In this document: in pieces, positions 1 through 6,114 of the stretch
How the letters are laid out: each line of letters opens with the position of its first letter
Position numbering within the stretch: the first letter of the stretch is position 1
Assembly: GCA_016183885.1 (NCBI GenBank)
Contig: JACPDS010000242.1
Coordinates: 1 to 6,445, forward strand
Source of the DNA: Armatimonadota bacterium
Lineage (GTDB): Bacteria; Vulcanimicrobiota; JACPDS01
Direction of reading: 5' to 3'
DNA length: 6,445 nucleotides
Program-made: the position numbers and the translations under genes
Notes under the pieces: generated by a model
Told to the model about the DNA's origin: nothing
Databases searched by the model: none
The model's input: only the letters and a program-made list of their open reading frames with translations

Positions 1-19
1 AACAAAAAGAGAAATTAAA

Positions 20-81
20 ATCTTTATAATTTATCTATCATTCATCCACCCCGACGTCACAATTAGGAAGGGGTTTTTATA
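20..81 (+). promoter_or_regulatory. Leader element A: shared promoter-like block and CCCC/GGGG arms
   Basis: The 19-base block at 20-38 contains TATAAT (25-30). It is followed by CCCCGACGTC (49-58), AGGGG (69-73) and a T run (74-78) that abuts the start codon at 82. The same order of blocks recurs at 917-984 (18 of 19 matches in the first block; CCCCGACGTC identical). No convincing -35 box sits at the expected distance, so calling 25-30 a -10 box is tentative. It may be a promoter plus 5' leader, an attenuator-like hairpin, or a dispersed repeat. Confidence 0.55.
65..73 (+). promoter_or_regulatory. Ribosome binding site of the HAD gene, overlapping a possible hairpin arm
   Basis: AGGAAGGGG lies 8 bases before ATG 82. 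Its GGGG (70-73) can pair with CCCC at 49-52, so the element shared with 946-973 could hide the ribosome site. The stem is only four G-C pairs with a long loop, so this is a possibility rather than a prediction. Confidence 0.5.
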
Positions 82-834
82 ATGCCGAACATAAAAAATT
101 ATATCATCGCATTGGACTTTGACGGCGTAATATGGGATAGCGCTTTAGAAAATTGGGAAACCGGCTATAAAGCATATATTAAAGCAGGGGGCATTTTAAC
201 TTATCAGGATAAAATTAAAAAAAAATTCTTAAGAGGAAGATTTCTTTGCCGCATAGGAGAAGATTTTTATTTACTTTTTAAGATGCTGGAAGACAATCCA
301 AAAATTAAATTTTTAGAGATTAAACGCGAAGATTTTTTAAAATTAAAAGAAAAATACTTAAAAGAACTTCCGAAATTTACTAAATATTTTTATCAAGAAA
401 GAGAAAAACAAGTTAAAGAAGATTTTAAATCATGGATGAATCTTCAAGGCCCTTATCCGGGAATTTTAAAATTTATTCGAATTTTTCAAAAAAAATGTAA
501 AAAAATAATTATTAGCACCGCTAAAGATTGGTCTTCGGCTGTAAAATTGTTAAATCATTATAAAATAAAATTAGAAATTATCAGCCGGGAATTTAATTTA
601 GATAAAAATAAACATTTAAATTTAATAAAAGAAAAAGAAAAAGTTGATTTTTCTCAGATTATTTTTATAGATGATTCGCTGGAAAATTTAATTCCGGCAA
701 AAAAAATCGGGGTAAAATCAGCTTTTGCATCCTGGGGTTATAATACTTTGTTAGATAAAAAATTAGCTTCGGAAAATAAAATTCCTATTTTAAATTTAAA
801 AAATTTAAATAAGCAAATTTTTAAATTAATTTAA
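82..834 (+). CDS. HAD-superfamily hydrolase (phosphoglycolate phosphatase-like)
   Basis: This is a complete 250-residue, probably cytoplasmic protein with no signal peptide or membrane segment. All four HAD motifs are visible. Motif I is DFDGV with D12 (nucleophile) and D14 (acid/base), followed by D19-S20. Motif II is S145/T146 at the end of a hydrophobic strand (KKIIIST). A motif III lysine is likely K177. Motif IV is IFIDDS with D197 and D198. Between motifs I and II lie about 125 mostly helical, Lys/Glu-rich residues, consistent with a C1 cap. The family dephosphorylates small phosphorylated metabolites; the substrate cannot be read from sequence. ATG 82 is favoured because it puts motif I at the usual N-terminal position and follows AGGAAGGGG at 65-73 by 8 bases. 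The gene is separate from the downstream operon (182-base gap) but shares a leader element with it. The fold is near certain; the specific activity is unknown. Confidence 0.9.
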   Translation: MPNIKNYIIALDFDGVIWDSALENWETGYKAYIKAGGILTYQDKIKKKFLRGRFLCRIGEDFYLLFKMLEDNPKIKFLEIKREDFLKLKEKYLKELPKFTKYFYQEREKQVKEDFKSWMNLQGPYPGILKFIRIFQKKCKKIIISTAKDWSSAVKLLNHYKIKLEIISREFNLDKNKHLNLIKEKEKVDFSQIIFIDDSLENLIPAKKIGVKSAFASWGYNTLLDKKLASENKIPILNLKNLNKQIFKLI

Positions 835-851
835 TATAATAAAAATTGCTT
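811..851 (+). terminator. Possible weak 3' hairpin of the HAD gene
   Basis: AAGCAAATTTTT (811-822) is nearly complementary to AAAAATTGCTT (841-851), with one bulged base and an 18-base AT-only loop that contains the stop codon. No T run follows directly, so termination activity is uncertain. Confidence 0.25.
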
Positions 852-916
852 AATTTGAAGGATTAAATTTTAAAAGAAACGAAAAGGAACGAATTATAAG
901 ATTAATGAAATCTTTA

Positions 917-984
917 ATCTTTACAATTTATCTATAGAAAGACCGCCCCCGACGTCGTCGCGTCGGAGAGGGGATTTATATAAT
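917..984 (+). promoter_or_regulatory. Leader element B upstream of the thiolase/DUF35 operon
   Basis: This second copy of the element has a 19-base block at 917-935 (TACAAT at 922-927 where copy A has TATAAT). It then has CCCCGACGTC (947-956), AGGGG (969-973) and ATTTATATAAT. It lies 83 bases after the HAD stop and about 30 bases before the operon start. Its position in front of the first operon gene fits a promoter with a structured leader. The direct repeat AATCTTT-AATCTTT (909-922) overlaps its left edge. Confidence 0.55.
946..973 (+). other. GC-rich hairpin within leader element B
   Basis: CCGACG (949-954) and CGTCGG (961-966) form a perfect 6-bp stem with a 6-base loop. CCC (946-948) can pair with GGG (971-973) across a small bulge. 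This is the most GC-rich stretch in an AT-rich spacer. An AT-rich tract follows, with a T run only at 984-988, so it is not a textbook terminator. It could be a leader structure of the operon or a late terminator of the HAD gene. Confidence 0.55.
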
Positions 985-1016
985 TTTTAATCTTAATTTG
1001 CTTTAGGAGGTAAAAA

Positions 1017-2165
1017 ATGAGAAAAGCAGCCATCGTGGGAATGGGATACACTGTCCCTCAGACAATTACGCCGCAATTATCCTATCGAGAAATGATTTTT
1101 GAAGCCGCAGTTAAAGCTTATGAAAATTCCGGTATTCATCCCAAAGATGTTCAAAGTTTTATATGCGTTTCCGAAGATTTCTTGGAAGGAGTGAGTATTT
1201 TTGATGAATATGTTCCCGATCAATTAGGAGCAAATCTTAAAAGTGTTCATACTATCTCTGCGGACGGAATTTTCGCTATTATTTCAGGTTTCCTTCAAAT
1301 TCTTACCGGAAAATTTGATATTGTGCTTGTAGAAGCCCACAGCAAAGCTTCTAATATTCTTAATCCCAATGAAGTTATAGCTTTTGCTCAAGATCCTGTT
1401 TATAATCAACCTTTAAGGTTAAACCCTCATTATATTGCGGGATTAGAAATGAATCGCTTTCTTTATTCAAGCGGAAACACCCGGGAACAATGCGCTAAAG
1501 TAGTCGTAAAAAATAAAAAAAACGCTCTTAAAAATCCTTTATCGGCTTATCCGGCTAAAATTGAAATTGAAGATGTTTTAAATTCCGCCCTGCTTTCAGA
1601 TCCTTTAAGAAAAATGGATAAAAGCCAGCATGCGGATGCCGCCTGCGTTTTTATTTTAGCCTCAGAAAAAATAGCTAAATCCATTACCCCTAATCCTATC
1701 TGGATAAAAGGAGCAGGTTGGTGTTCAGACGATCCTTCTTTGGAAACAAGAAATTGGGATGAAGCTGTATATGCTAAATTGTCTGCCCGGCAAGCTTATA
1801 AAATGGCCGGCATTCAAAATCCAAAACAGATAAACTTAGCGGAAATTGACGATTCTTATTCCTATAAAGAATTACAGCATTTAGAATCTATGGGACTATG
1901 CAGAAAAGGGGAATCCGGTCTCCTTTTAGAAGAAGGTTATTTTGAACATGATGGTTCACTGCCTGTAAATATATCAGGAGGGAATCTTGGCGCAGGTTTT
2001 TTATTTGAGGCTTCCGGCGCTTTTAAAATAGTGGAATTAATTTTACAATTATCTAAAGAAGCTGGTTGCCGGCAAGTAAAAAACGCATCTTTAGGTTTAG
2101 CTCAGGTTTGGAGAGGCGTTCCTACGGCAACAGGAGCAGTGATTATTTTAGAAAGGGAGGATTAA
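1017..2165 (+). CDS. Thiolase-fold protein 1, degenerate active site (acetyl-CoA acetyltransferase/lipid-transfer-like)
   Basis: This 382-residue protein is the first gene of a four-gene operon. It starts at ATG 1017, 6 bases after a perfect AGGAGG (1005-1010). It has the thiolase/SCP-x layout: N-terminal strand KAAIVGMGYT, a first half with the nucleophile loop, a VKNKKNAL motif in the middle, EIDDSYSYKEL near 276-286, and SGGNLGAGFL (320-329). The usual catalytic residues are replaced. The nucleophile loop reads S81-A-D-G where thiolases have C-A-S-G. The HDCF-type motif is D278-D-S-Y. The GHP histidine is F328. The C-terminal Cys-Gly loop is replaced by GLAQVWRG. A normal Cys-dependent thiolase reaction is therefore unlikely. 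It may be a structural or substrate-binding partner of the downstream paralog, or an enzyme with different chemistry. Linkage to two DUF35 genes supports a multi-subunit acyl-CoA complex. Family assignment is solid; the reaction is unknown. Confidence 0.88.
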   Translation: MRKAAIVGMGYTVPQTITPQLSYREMIFEAAVKAYENSGIHPKDVQSFICVSEDFLEGVSIFDEYVPDQLGANLKSVHTISADGIFAIISGFLQILTGKFDIVLVEAHSKASNILNPNEVIAFAQDPVYNQPLRLNPHYIAGLEMNRFLYSSGNTREQCAKVVVKNKKNALKNPLSAYPAKIEIEDVLNSALLSDPLRKMDKSQHADAACVFILASEKIAKSITPNPIWIKGAGWCSDDPSLETRNWDEAVYAKLSARQAYKMAGIQNPKQINLAEIDDSYSYKELQHLESMGLCRKGESGLLLEEGYFEHDGSLPVNISGGNLGAGFLFEASGAFKIVELILQLSKEAGCRQVKNASLGLAQVWRGVPTATGAVIILERED

Positions 2166-2172
2166 TTTTAAT

Positions 2173-3330
2173 ATGAGGAAGGTAGCGGTTGTTGGGGCAG
2201 GATTAACTAAATTTGTAAGAAGATCTTTAGAAACAGGCAAAGAACTTTCTTACGAAGCCAGTAAAATGGCTTTAGATTCTTGCGGATTAACTTTAAAAGA
2301 TATTGATTGTGTAGTATTTGGGTCCGCTCCCGATGCTTTTGACGGGATGCACATGAAAGGTGAATATATGCTGGATGGTTCCGGAGGATTTCGCAAGCCT
2401 TATATGCGTTCTTATGTAGGCGGAGGGACAGGCGTATTTACACCTATTCAGGGTTGGTATCATATAGCTTCAGGATTATTTGACAGCTGTCTTGTAGTTT
2501 GCGAAGAAAAAATGTCAACTTTACGCCCTCATCCCCAAGGAGCTTTTTTAACTATTTTTGATCATACTTTGGAAAGACCGTTAGAGCCGAATCTTTTATG
2601 GATTTTTGCTTTAGAAATGAATCGATATATGCATGAGCATGGATTATCTAAGAAAGATATTGCTTTGGTATCGGTAAAAAACAAAAAAAACGCTCTTGAT
2701 CATCCCTGCGCCTTACTTGCTCAAGAAATTACCGTAGAAGATGTTTTAAATTCCGAAGTCTTAGCCTGGCCGGTTCAACGTTTAGATGTTAGTCCCATAA
2801 CCGATGGAGCCGGCGCTTTAGTTTTAGTTTCAGAAGAAAAAGCTAAACAAATTACCGATAAGCCGGTCTGGATTGAGGGAGTAGGCTGGAATCTGGAAAC
2901 TTCTTATTGGACAAACCGGGATCTTTATTATCCAAAACAAGTCGAATATGCCGCTCGAATGGCTTATGAAATGGCCGGGATAAAAGATCCTCGAAAAGAA
3001 ATAAATATCGTTGAACCTTATGATCCTTTTGATTATAAAGAATTACATCATTTAGAAGGACTTTTATTTTGCAAAAAAGGAGAAGCTCCTAAATTAACTC
3101 GAGAAGGAGTAACAAAAAGAGATGGAGATTTACCGGTTTGCCCTTCAGGCGGTTTATTGGGTGTTGGGAATCCTATTGCCGCAGCTGGTTTAATGAAGAT
3201 ATGTGAAATATTCTGGCAATTAAGAGGAGAAGCTGGAGCAAGGCAGGTTCCCGGCACTCCTAAAAGAGGTTTAGCGCAAGCCTGGGGGGATTTAATGCAG
3301 GTTGGAACAGTAATAATTTTAGGGAGGTAG
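2173..3330 (+). CDS. Thiolase-fold protein 2, possible Ltp2-like acyl-CoA aldolase subunit
   Basis: This 385-residue paralog of the preceding gene starts 7 bases after it. Its GGGAGG site (2155-2160) overlaps the end of the upstream gene and lies 12 bases from the ATG. Shared blocks include VKNKKNAL, EDVLNS, SE-KAK-IT and W-[IE]-G-GW. It looks closer to standard family members (MTDGAGA-like D-G-A-G-A, SGGLLGVGNP at 325-334, GLAQAWGD at the C-terminus). It still lacks the thiolase nucleophile: the loop is G84-G-T-G, and the GHP histidine is N333. The HDCF-type position is Y283-D-P-F. In steroid side-chain Ltp2 aldolases a tyrosine in an equivalent Y-D-x-F motif is catalytic, so a retro-aldol or aldol role on a CoA thioester is plausible. 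That is inference; a non-catalytic partner is the alternative. The next gene starts 2 bases downstream, consistent with translational coupling to its DUF35 partners. Confidence 0.88.
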   Translation: MRKVAVVGAGLTKFVRRSLETGKELSYEASKMALDSCGLTLKDIDCVVFGSAPDAFDGMHMKGEYMLDGSGGFRKPYMRSYVGGGTGVFTPIQGWYHIASGLFDSCLVVCEEKMSTLRPHPQGAFLTIFDHTLERPLEPNLLWIFALEMNRYMHEHGLSKKDIALVSVKNKKNALDHPCALLAQEITVEDVLNSEVLAWPVQRLDVSPITDGAGALVLVSEEKAKQITDKPVWIEGVGWNLETSYWTNRDLYYPKQVEYAARMAYEMAGIKDPRKEINIVEPYDPFDYKELHHLEGLLFCKKGEAPKLTREGVTKRDGDLPVCPSGGLLGVGNPIAAAGLMKICEIFWQLRGEAGARQVPGTPKRGLAQAWGDLMQVGTVIILGR

Positions 3331-3332
3331 AA

Positions 3333-3896
3333 ATGGAACTTAAAGGCATCGGCTTAGAAGAAGAAATTTTTAAAATATCAAAAAAATCGGAAAAAAGTAT
3401 GAAAATGGAATTTAAAGGCGTTAGTTTAAAAGAAAGCGATTTTAAAGAAAAAAAAATTTTAAGTCTTGAAAATAAACCAAATTTAAAATACGCTTGGGAT
3501 ACCGGAGTAGCTATAGGGAGATTTCTGGCAGAATTAAAACAAGGCAGGCTTATAGGAAGGAAATGCTGTAAATGCCGGCGGATTATGATTCCTCCAAGAA
3601 TGTTTTGCGAAGTTTGCTTTAAGCCTAATGATGAGTGGATTTATTTAAAAGACAAAGGGACGGTAAATACTTTTTCTATTTGTTATGTAAGCTGGGATAT
3701 GCAGAAATTAAAAGAACCTCAAATTCCTGCGGTGATTGAAATAGAAGGAGCAAGCAAAATGATGGGAATTTTACATCTTTTAGGCGAAGTTGAGCCCAAG
3801 GAAGTTAAAATAGGGATGAAAGTAAAAGCGGTTTGGAAAGAAATAGATAAGCGGGAAGGCGCTATAACCGATATTAAATATTTTAAACCGATTTAG
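3333..3896 (+). CDS. DUF35 protein 1: zinc ribbon plus OB fold, with N-terminal extension
   Basis: This is a 187-residue accessory protein of the thiolase-like pair. It starts 2 bases after the upstream stop, with GGGAGG at 3322-3327. After a helical segment (about 50-75), a rubredoxin-like zinc ribbon is formed by C78-x2-C81 and C92-x2-C95; an extra C79 sits beside the first knuckle. IPPRMFC between the knuckles is typical of DUF35. The OB fold follows (about 100-187; KGTVNTFSICYV, then IGMKVKAVWKE). In characterised systems DUF35 proteins bridge thiolase-fold subunits and bind the CoA part of the substrate. The first 45 or so residues are unusual: M-E-[LF]-K-G-[IV]-x-L-x-E occurs at residue 1 and again at residue 25. 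An alternative start at M25 (3405) has no good ribosome-binding site, so ATG 3333 is preferred. Confidence 0.9.
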   Translation: MELKGIGLEEEIFKISKKSEKSMKMEFKGVSLKESDFKEKKILSLENKPNLKYAWDTGVAIGRFLAELKQGRLIGRKCCKCRRIMIPPRMFCEVCFKPNDEWIYLKDKGTVNTFSICYVSWDMQKLKEPQIPAVIEIEGASKMMGILHLLGEVEPKEVKIGMKVKAVWKEIDKREGAITDIKYFKPI

Positions 3897-3910
3897 GGAG
3901 GGTAAAATAA

Positions 3911-4381
3911 ATGGGAATAACAGAAAAAATTAATGATTTAAGAGATATAAAATCCTGGCATGGAGAAATGCCTGTTCAATATCTTTATACTTATGGAATA
4001 GCCGGAGAAAAATTATTCCGGGCAATAAAAGATGAAAAAAAATTTTTAGCCACAAAATGTCCTGATTGCAATTTTGTCTATCTTCCCCCGCGTATTTACT
4101 GTCAGGAATGTTTTACCAATTTAGAAAATTCCTGGCGCGAAGTAGAAAATAAAGGAGAAGTGCATTCTTTTACGATTGTATATTTAGATATAGAAAATAA
4201 ACCTTTAGATGTGCCCGAAGTTATTGCTTTAATAAGAATAAAAGGGACAAATGGCGGATTTATTCATAAATTAGGAGAAATAAATCCTGAAAAAGTAAAT
4301 ATTGGTTTAGAAGTAAAAGCAGTATTTAAAGAAAAAAGAGAAGGAAATATTTTAGATATTCAATATTTTAAACCAGTTTAG
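3911..4381 (+). CDS. DUF35 protein 2: zinc ribbon plus OB fold
   Basis: This 156-residue paralog of the preceding gene is the last gene of the operon. It starts 14 bases after the upstream stop and 8 bases after GGGAGGG (3896-3902). It has an N-terminal helical segment (about 20-45), a zinc ribbon with C50-x2-C53 and C64-x2-C67 around YLPPRIYC, and an OB fold (about 72-156) that ends in the same I-x-Y-F-K-P signature as its neighbour. The length is ordinary for the family and it lacks the neighbour's duplicated N-terminal extension. Two different DUF35 proteins beside two different thiolase-fold proteins suggest either one dedicated partner per thiolase subunit or a four-component complex. 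Both are inferences. The protein is expected to be cytoplasmic. Confidence 0.9.
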   Translation: MGITEKINDLRDIKSWHGEMPVQYLYTYGIAGEKLFRAIKDEKKFLATKCPDCNFVYLPPRIYCQECFTNLENSWREVENKGEVHSFTIVYLDIENKPLDVPEVIALIRIKGTNGGFIHKLGEINPEKVNIGLEVKAVFKEKREGNILDIQYFKPV

Positions 4382-4557
4382 TATATATAAGAATTCAAGG
4401 ATTCTACAATAATAGGGCTCAATCCGGCGTTCAATCATTTTTCCTCAAGCATTTGATTTTTATATTTTTTATAAAAATACAGCCGATCTACCGATTGCTT
4501 CAATTTTTTCTGAGTAAAGGAACTTTTAATTAGCAAAGTGAAATAATTAATATAATT
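4382..4557. other. AT-rich spacer between the DUF35 operon and the PelA-like gene
   Basis: This 176-base spacer has no good + strand gene. It holds a 5-bp inverted repeat AGAAT/ATTCT (4390-4405) just after the operon stop. It also holds a perfect 9-bp AT-only inverted repeat, ATTTTTATA/TATAAAAAT (4456-4464 and 4470-4478). Neither is followed by a proper T run, so neither is a convincing terminator. TATAAT at 4551-4556 touches the start codon of the next gene and is too close to act as its -10 box in the usual way. A minus-strand frame with protein-like composition crosses the spacer (see findings). Confidence 0.4.
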
Positions 4558-6114
4558 ATGAAAGCTTATTTAAAAATAATTCTTTTAATATTTTTTGTAA
4601 TTTTCTTTTCTTCTCCTTTAAATGAAGTTTTTGCTCATAACTCTAAAAAAATTTTAGTTCTTTATAAAGAAAGAGATCCTTCTCATGAAGGAGTGGTAAA
4701 TTATTTAACTACTTTCCTAAAAGAATCAGGATATACCTGGGAGGCAAAAGATATAGAAAAATTACTTCCGGAGCGCGATAAATTAGATCTTTCTTCATTT
4801 CAAGGAATACTTACTTGTTATTTGAGTTCGGAAATGGTAGGGGGGGATATTTATCCTCTATGGCTTGTTTCTCAAATGGAGAAAGGCAAAAAAATAGTTA
4901 TTGTGGGAAGCTATGGAGCATATCAAGCTCTTATTCCTAAACCAAATGGCAAATTTATAAGCTGGAATGAATCCACTCAAACTATGAATACATTTTTTTG
5001 GCCCTTCGGATTAGAATTTTATTTTGGCTGGACTAATGACCCTCAAAAATTAAAAATCACGAAGAAAGAAAAAGAATTTTCAGAATTTCAAGCCAATTTA
5101 CCTGATAAATTAAATTATTATCAATTATATAAAAGTATAAATAAAAATAATAAAGTATATTTAGAAGTAAATCGCCTTGATATGCTGGAGGCGAAAAGCG
5201 CCTTAATAGCCCATACTCCTTTTGGCGGAATGATCTTGGAAGGATTTGGTTTTTTTTGGGATGATAAAGAAAAGAAAATTATTCAAAGAGTAAATTTTAA
5301 AAAATTTTTTGAAATAGCTTTTTCTGGAGATGCTCCTAAAGTTCCCGTATATAACGTAAAAAATCATGATCAGCTTTTAGGAGAAAATCCTTTGCCCGAA
5401 GTTTTTCCTCCTAATTGGGAATGGCTTGCGGATAAAGATGAAGTAAAAAGAAAAATTTTAGTTTTATATAAAAAAAATGAAGCTAAAACTGTCGAAGACC
5501 ATCCCCTTTATCATCGAGGAGAAATAGCCTTAAATTATTTAGGCGCTATTTTAGATTACTACCCGATAGAATCCGGACTTCCCGATGAAAAGATGATGCA
5601 AAATTATAAAGGGATTATTACATGGAATACTACTCCTTTTATGTTTAACGCCGATGAATATGGGAGGTGGTTATATAATCAAATTAATTTAGGCAGAAAG
5701 CTTGTAATAATTCAAGATTATGGAGCATTCTATGATCTGCCCACCCAGATAGAATCAGGGACTGCCGAAAAAGTATTTTCAGCTTTAGGAATTGAATATA
5801 AAAAATTACCTCCGTCTAGAATAGAATATCTCCCTGTATTACAAAATCTGGATAAAGCCATGCTTGGTTTTGAAGCATATTTTGATCCGAACAGCATTTA
5901 TTATTCTTCAAAATTTACTTCTAAATTAAAGGAAAATAAAGTATTTCTTTCATTTAAGGATTATTATGCGGGCGACATTGATTTAGTGGTAATCACTCCT
6001 AAAGGCGCGATAGCTATGGAAAATAGCGCTTTTTATTTTCCGCCCGGCGATCCAGAGCGGATTGCTTTAATAAGAAAAGCTCTTAAAAAAGAAATTAAAC
6101 CTGAACTAGCCTAA
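4558..6114 (+). CDS. PelA-like exported protein, N-terminal portion ending at an in-frame stop
   Basis: This 518-residue reading frame begins with a signal peptide: K2/K6, a hydrophobic core (7-17), and a likely cleavage after VFA26. Two similar Rossmann-like domains follow. Domain 1 (about 30-265) begins KKILVLYK and has EKGKKIVIVGSYGAY. Domain 2 (about 298-518) begins RKILVLYK and has NLGRKLVIIQDYGAF. Domain 2 resembles the domain that directly precedes the deacetylase in PelA proteins. The first copy stands where P. aeruginosa PelA carries its glycoside hydrolase. The frame ends at TAA 6112-6114, but the same frame continues with deacetylase sequence, so this is probably the front part of a longer protein (see 6115-6445). 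ATG 4558 is the only good start: an in-frame TAG lies at 4531 and the signal peptide begins here. No clear Shine-Dalgarno is present. The expected location is the periplasm or cell surface, acting in exopolysaccharide modification. Confidence 0.8.
   Translation: MKAYLKIILLIFFVIFFSSPLNEVFAHNSKKILVLYKERDPSHEGVVNYLTTFLKESGYTWEAKDIEKLLPERDKLDLSSFQGILTCYLSSEMVGGDIYPLWLVSQMEKGKKIVIVGSYGAYQALIPKPNGKFISWNESTQTMNTFFWPFGLEFYFGWTNDPQKLKITKKEKEFSEFQANLPDKLNYYQLYKSINKNNKVYLEVNRLDMLEAKSALIAHTPFGGMILEGFGFFWDDKEKKIIQRVNFKKFFEIAFSGDAPKVPVYNVKNHDQLLGENPLPEVFPPNWEWLADKDEVKRKILVLYKKNEAKTVEDHPLYHRGEIALNYLGAILDYYPIESGLPDEKMMQNYKGIITWNTTPFMFNADEYGRWLYNQINLGRKLVIIQDYGAFYDLPTQIESGTAEKVFSALGIEYKKLPPSRIEYLPVLQNLDKAMLGFEAYFDPNSIYYSSKFTSKLKENKVFLSFKDYYAGDIDLVVITPKGAIAMENSAFYFPPGDPERIALIRKALKKEIKPELA

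Noticed and set aside
946..973. CRISPR repeat, suggested by the GC-rich palindromic unit with a second copy at 49-73
   Set aside because: Only two degenerate copies about 900 bases apart, each directly upstream of a gene, with no spacer array.
3048..3257. 69-residue minus-strand open frame
   Set aside because: It lies wholly antisense to the conserved C-terminal part of thiolase-like protein 2. It has Pro/Ser-rich composition typical of a shadow frame and no family signature.
4456..4478. 9-bp inverted repeat as the operon terminator
   Set aside because: The stem is pure A/T and is followed by TACAGCCG rather than a T run. It is listed only as spacer content.
4551..4556. TATAAT as promoter of the PelA-like gene
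   Set aside because: It touches the start codon, so a transcript from it would begin inside the gene. No -35 box is seen.
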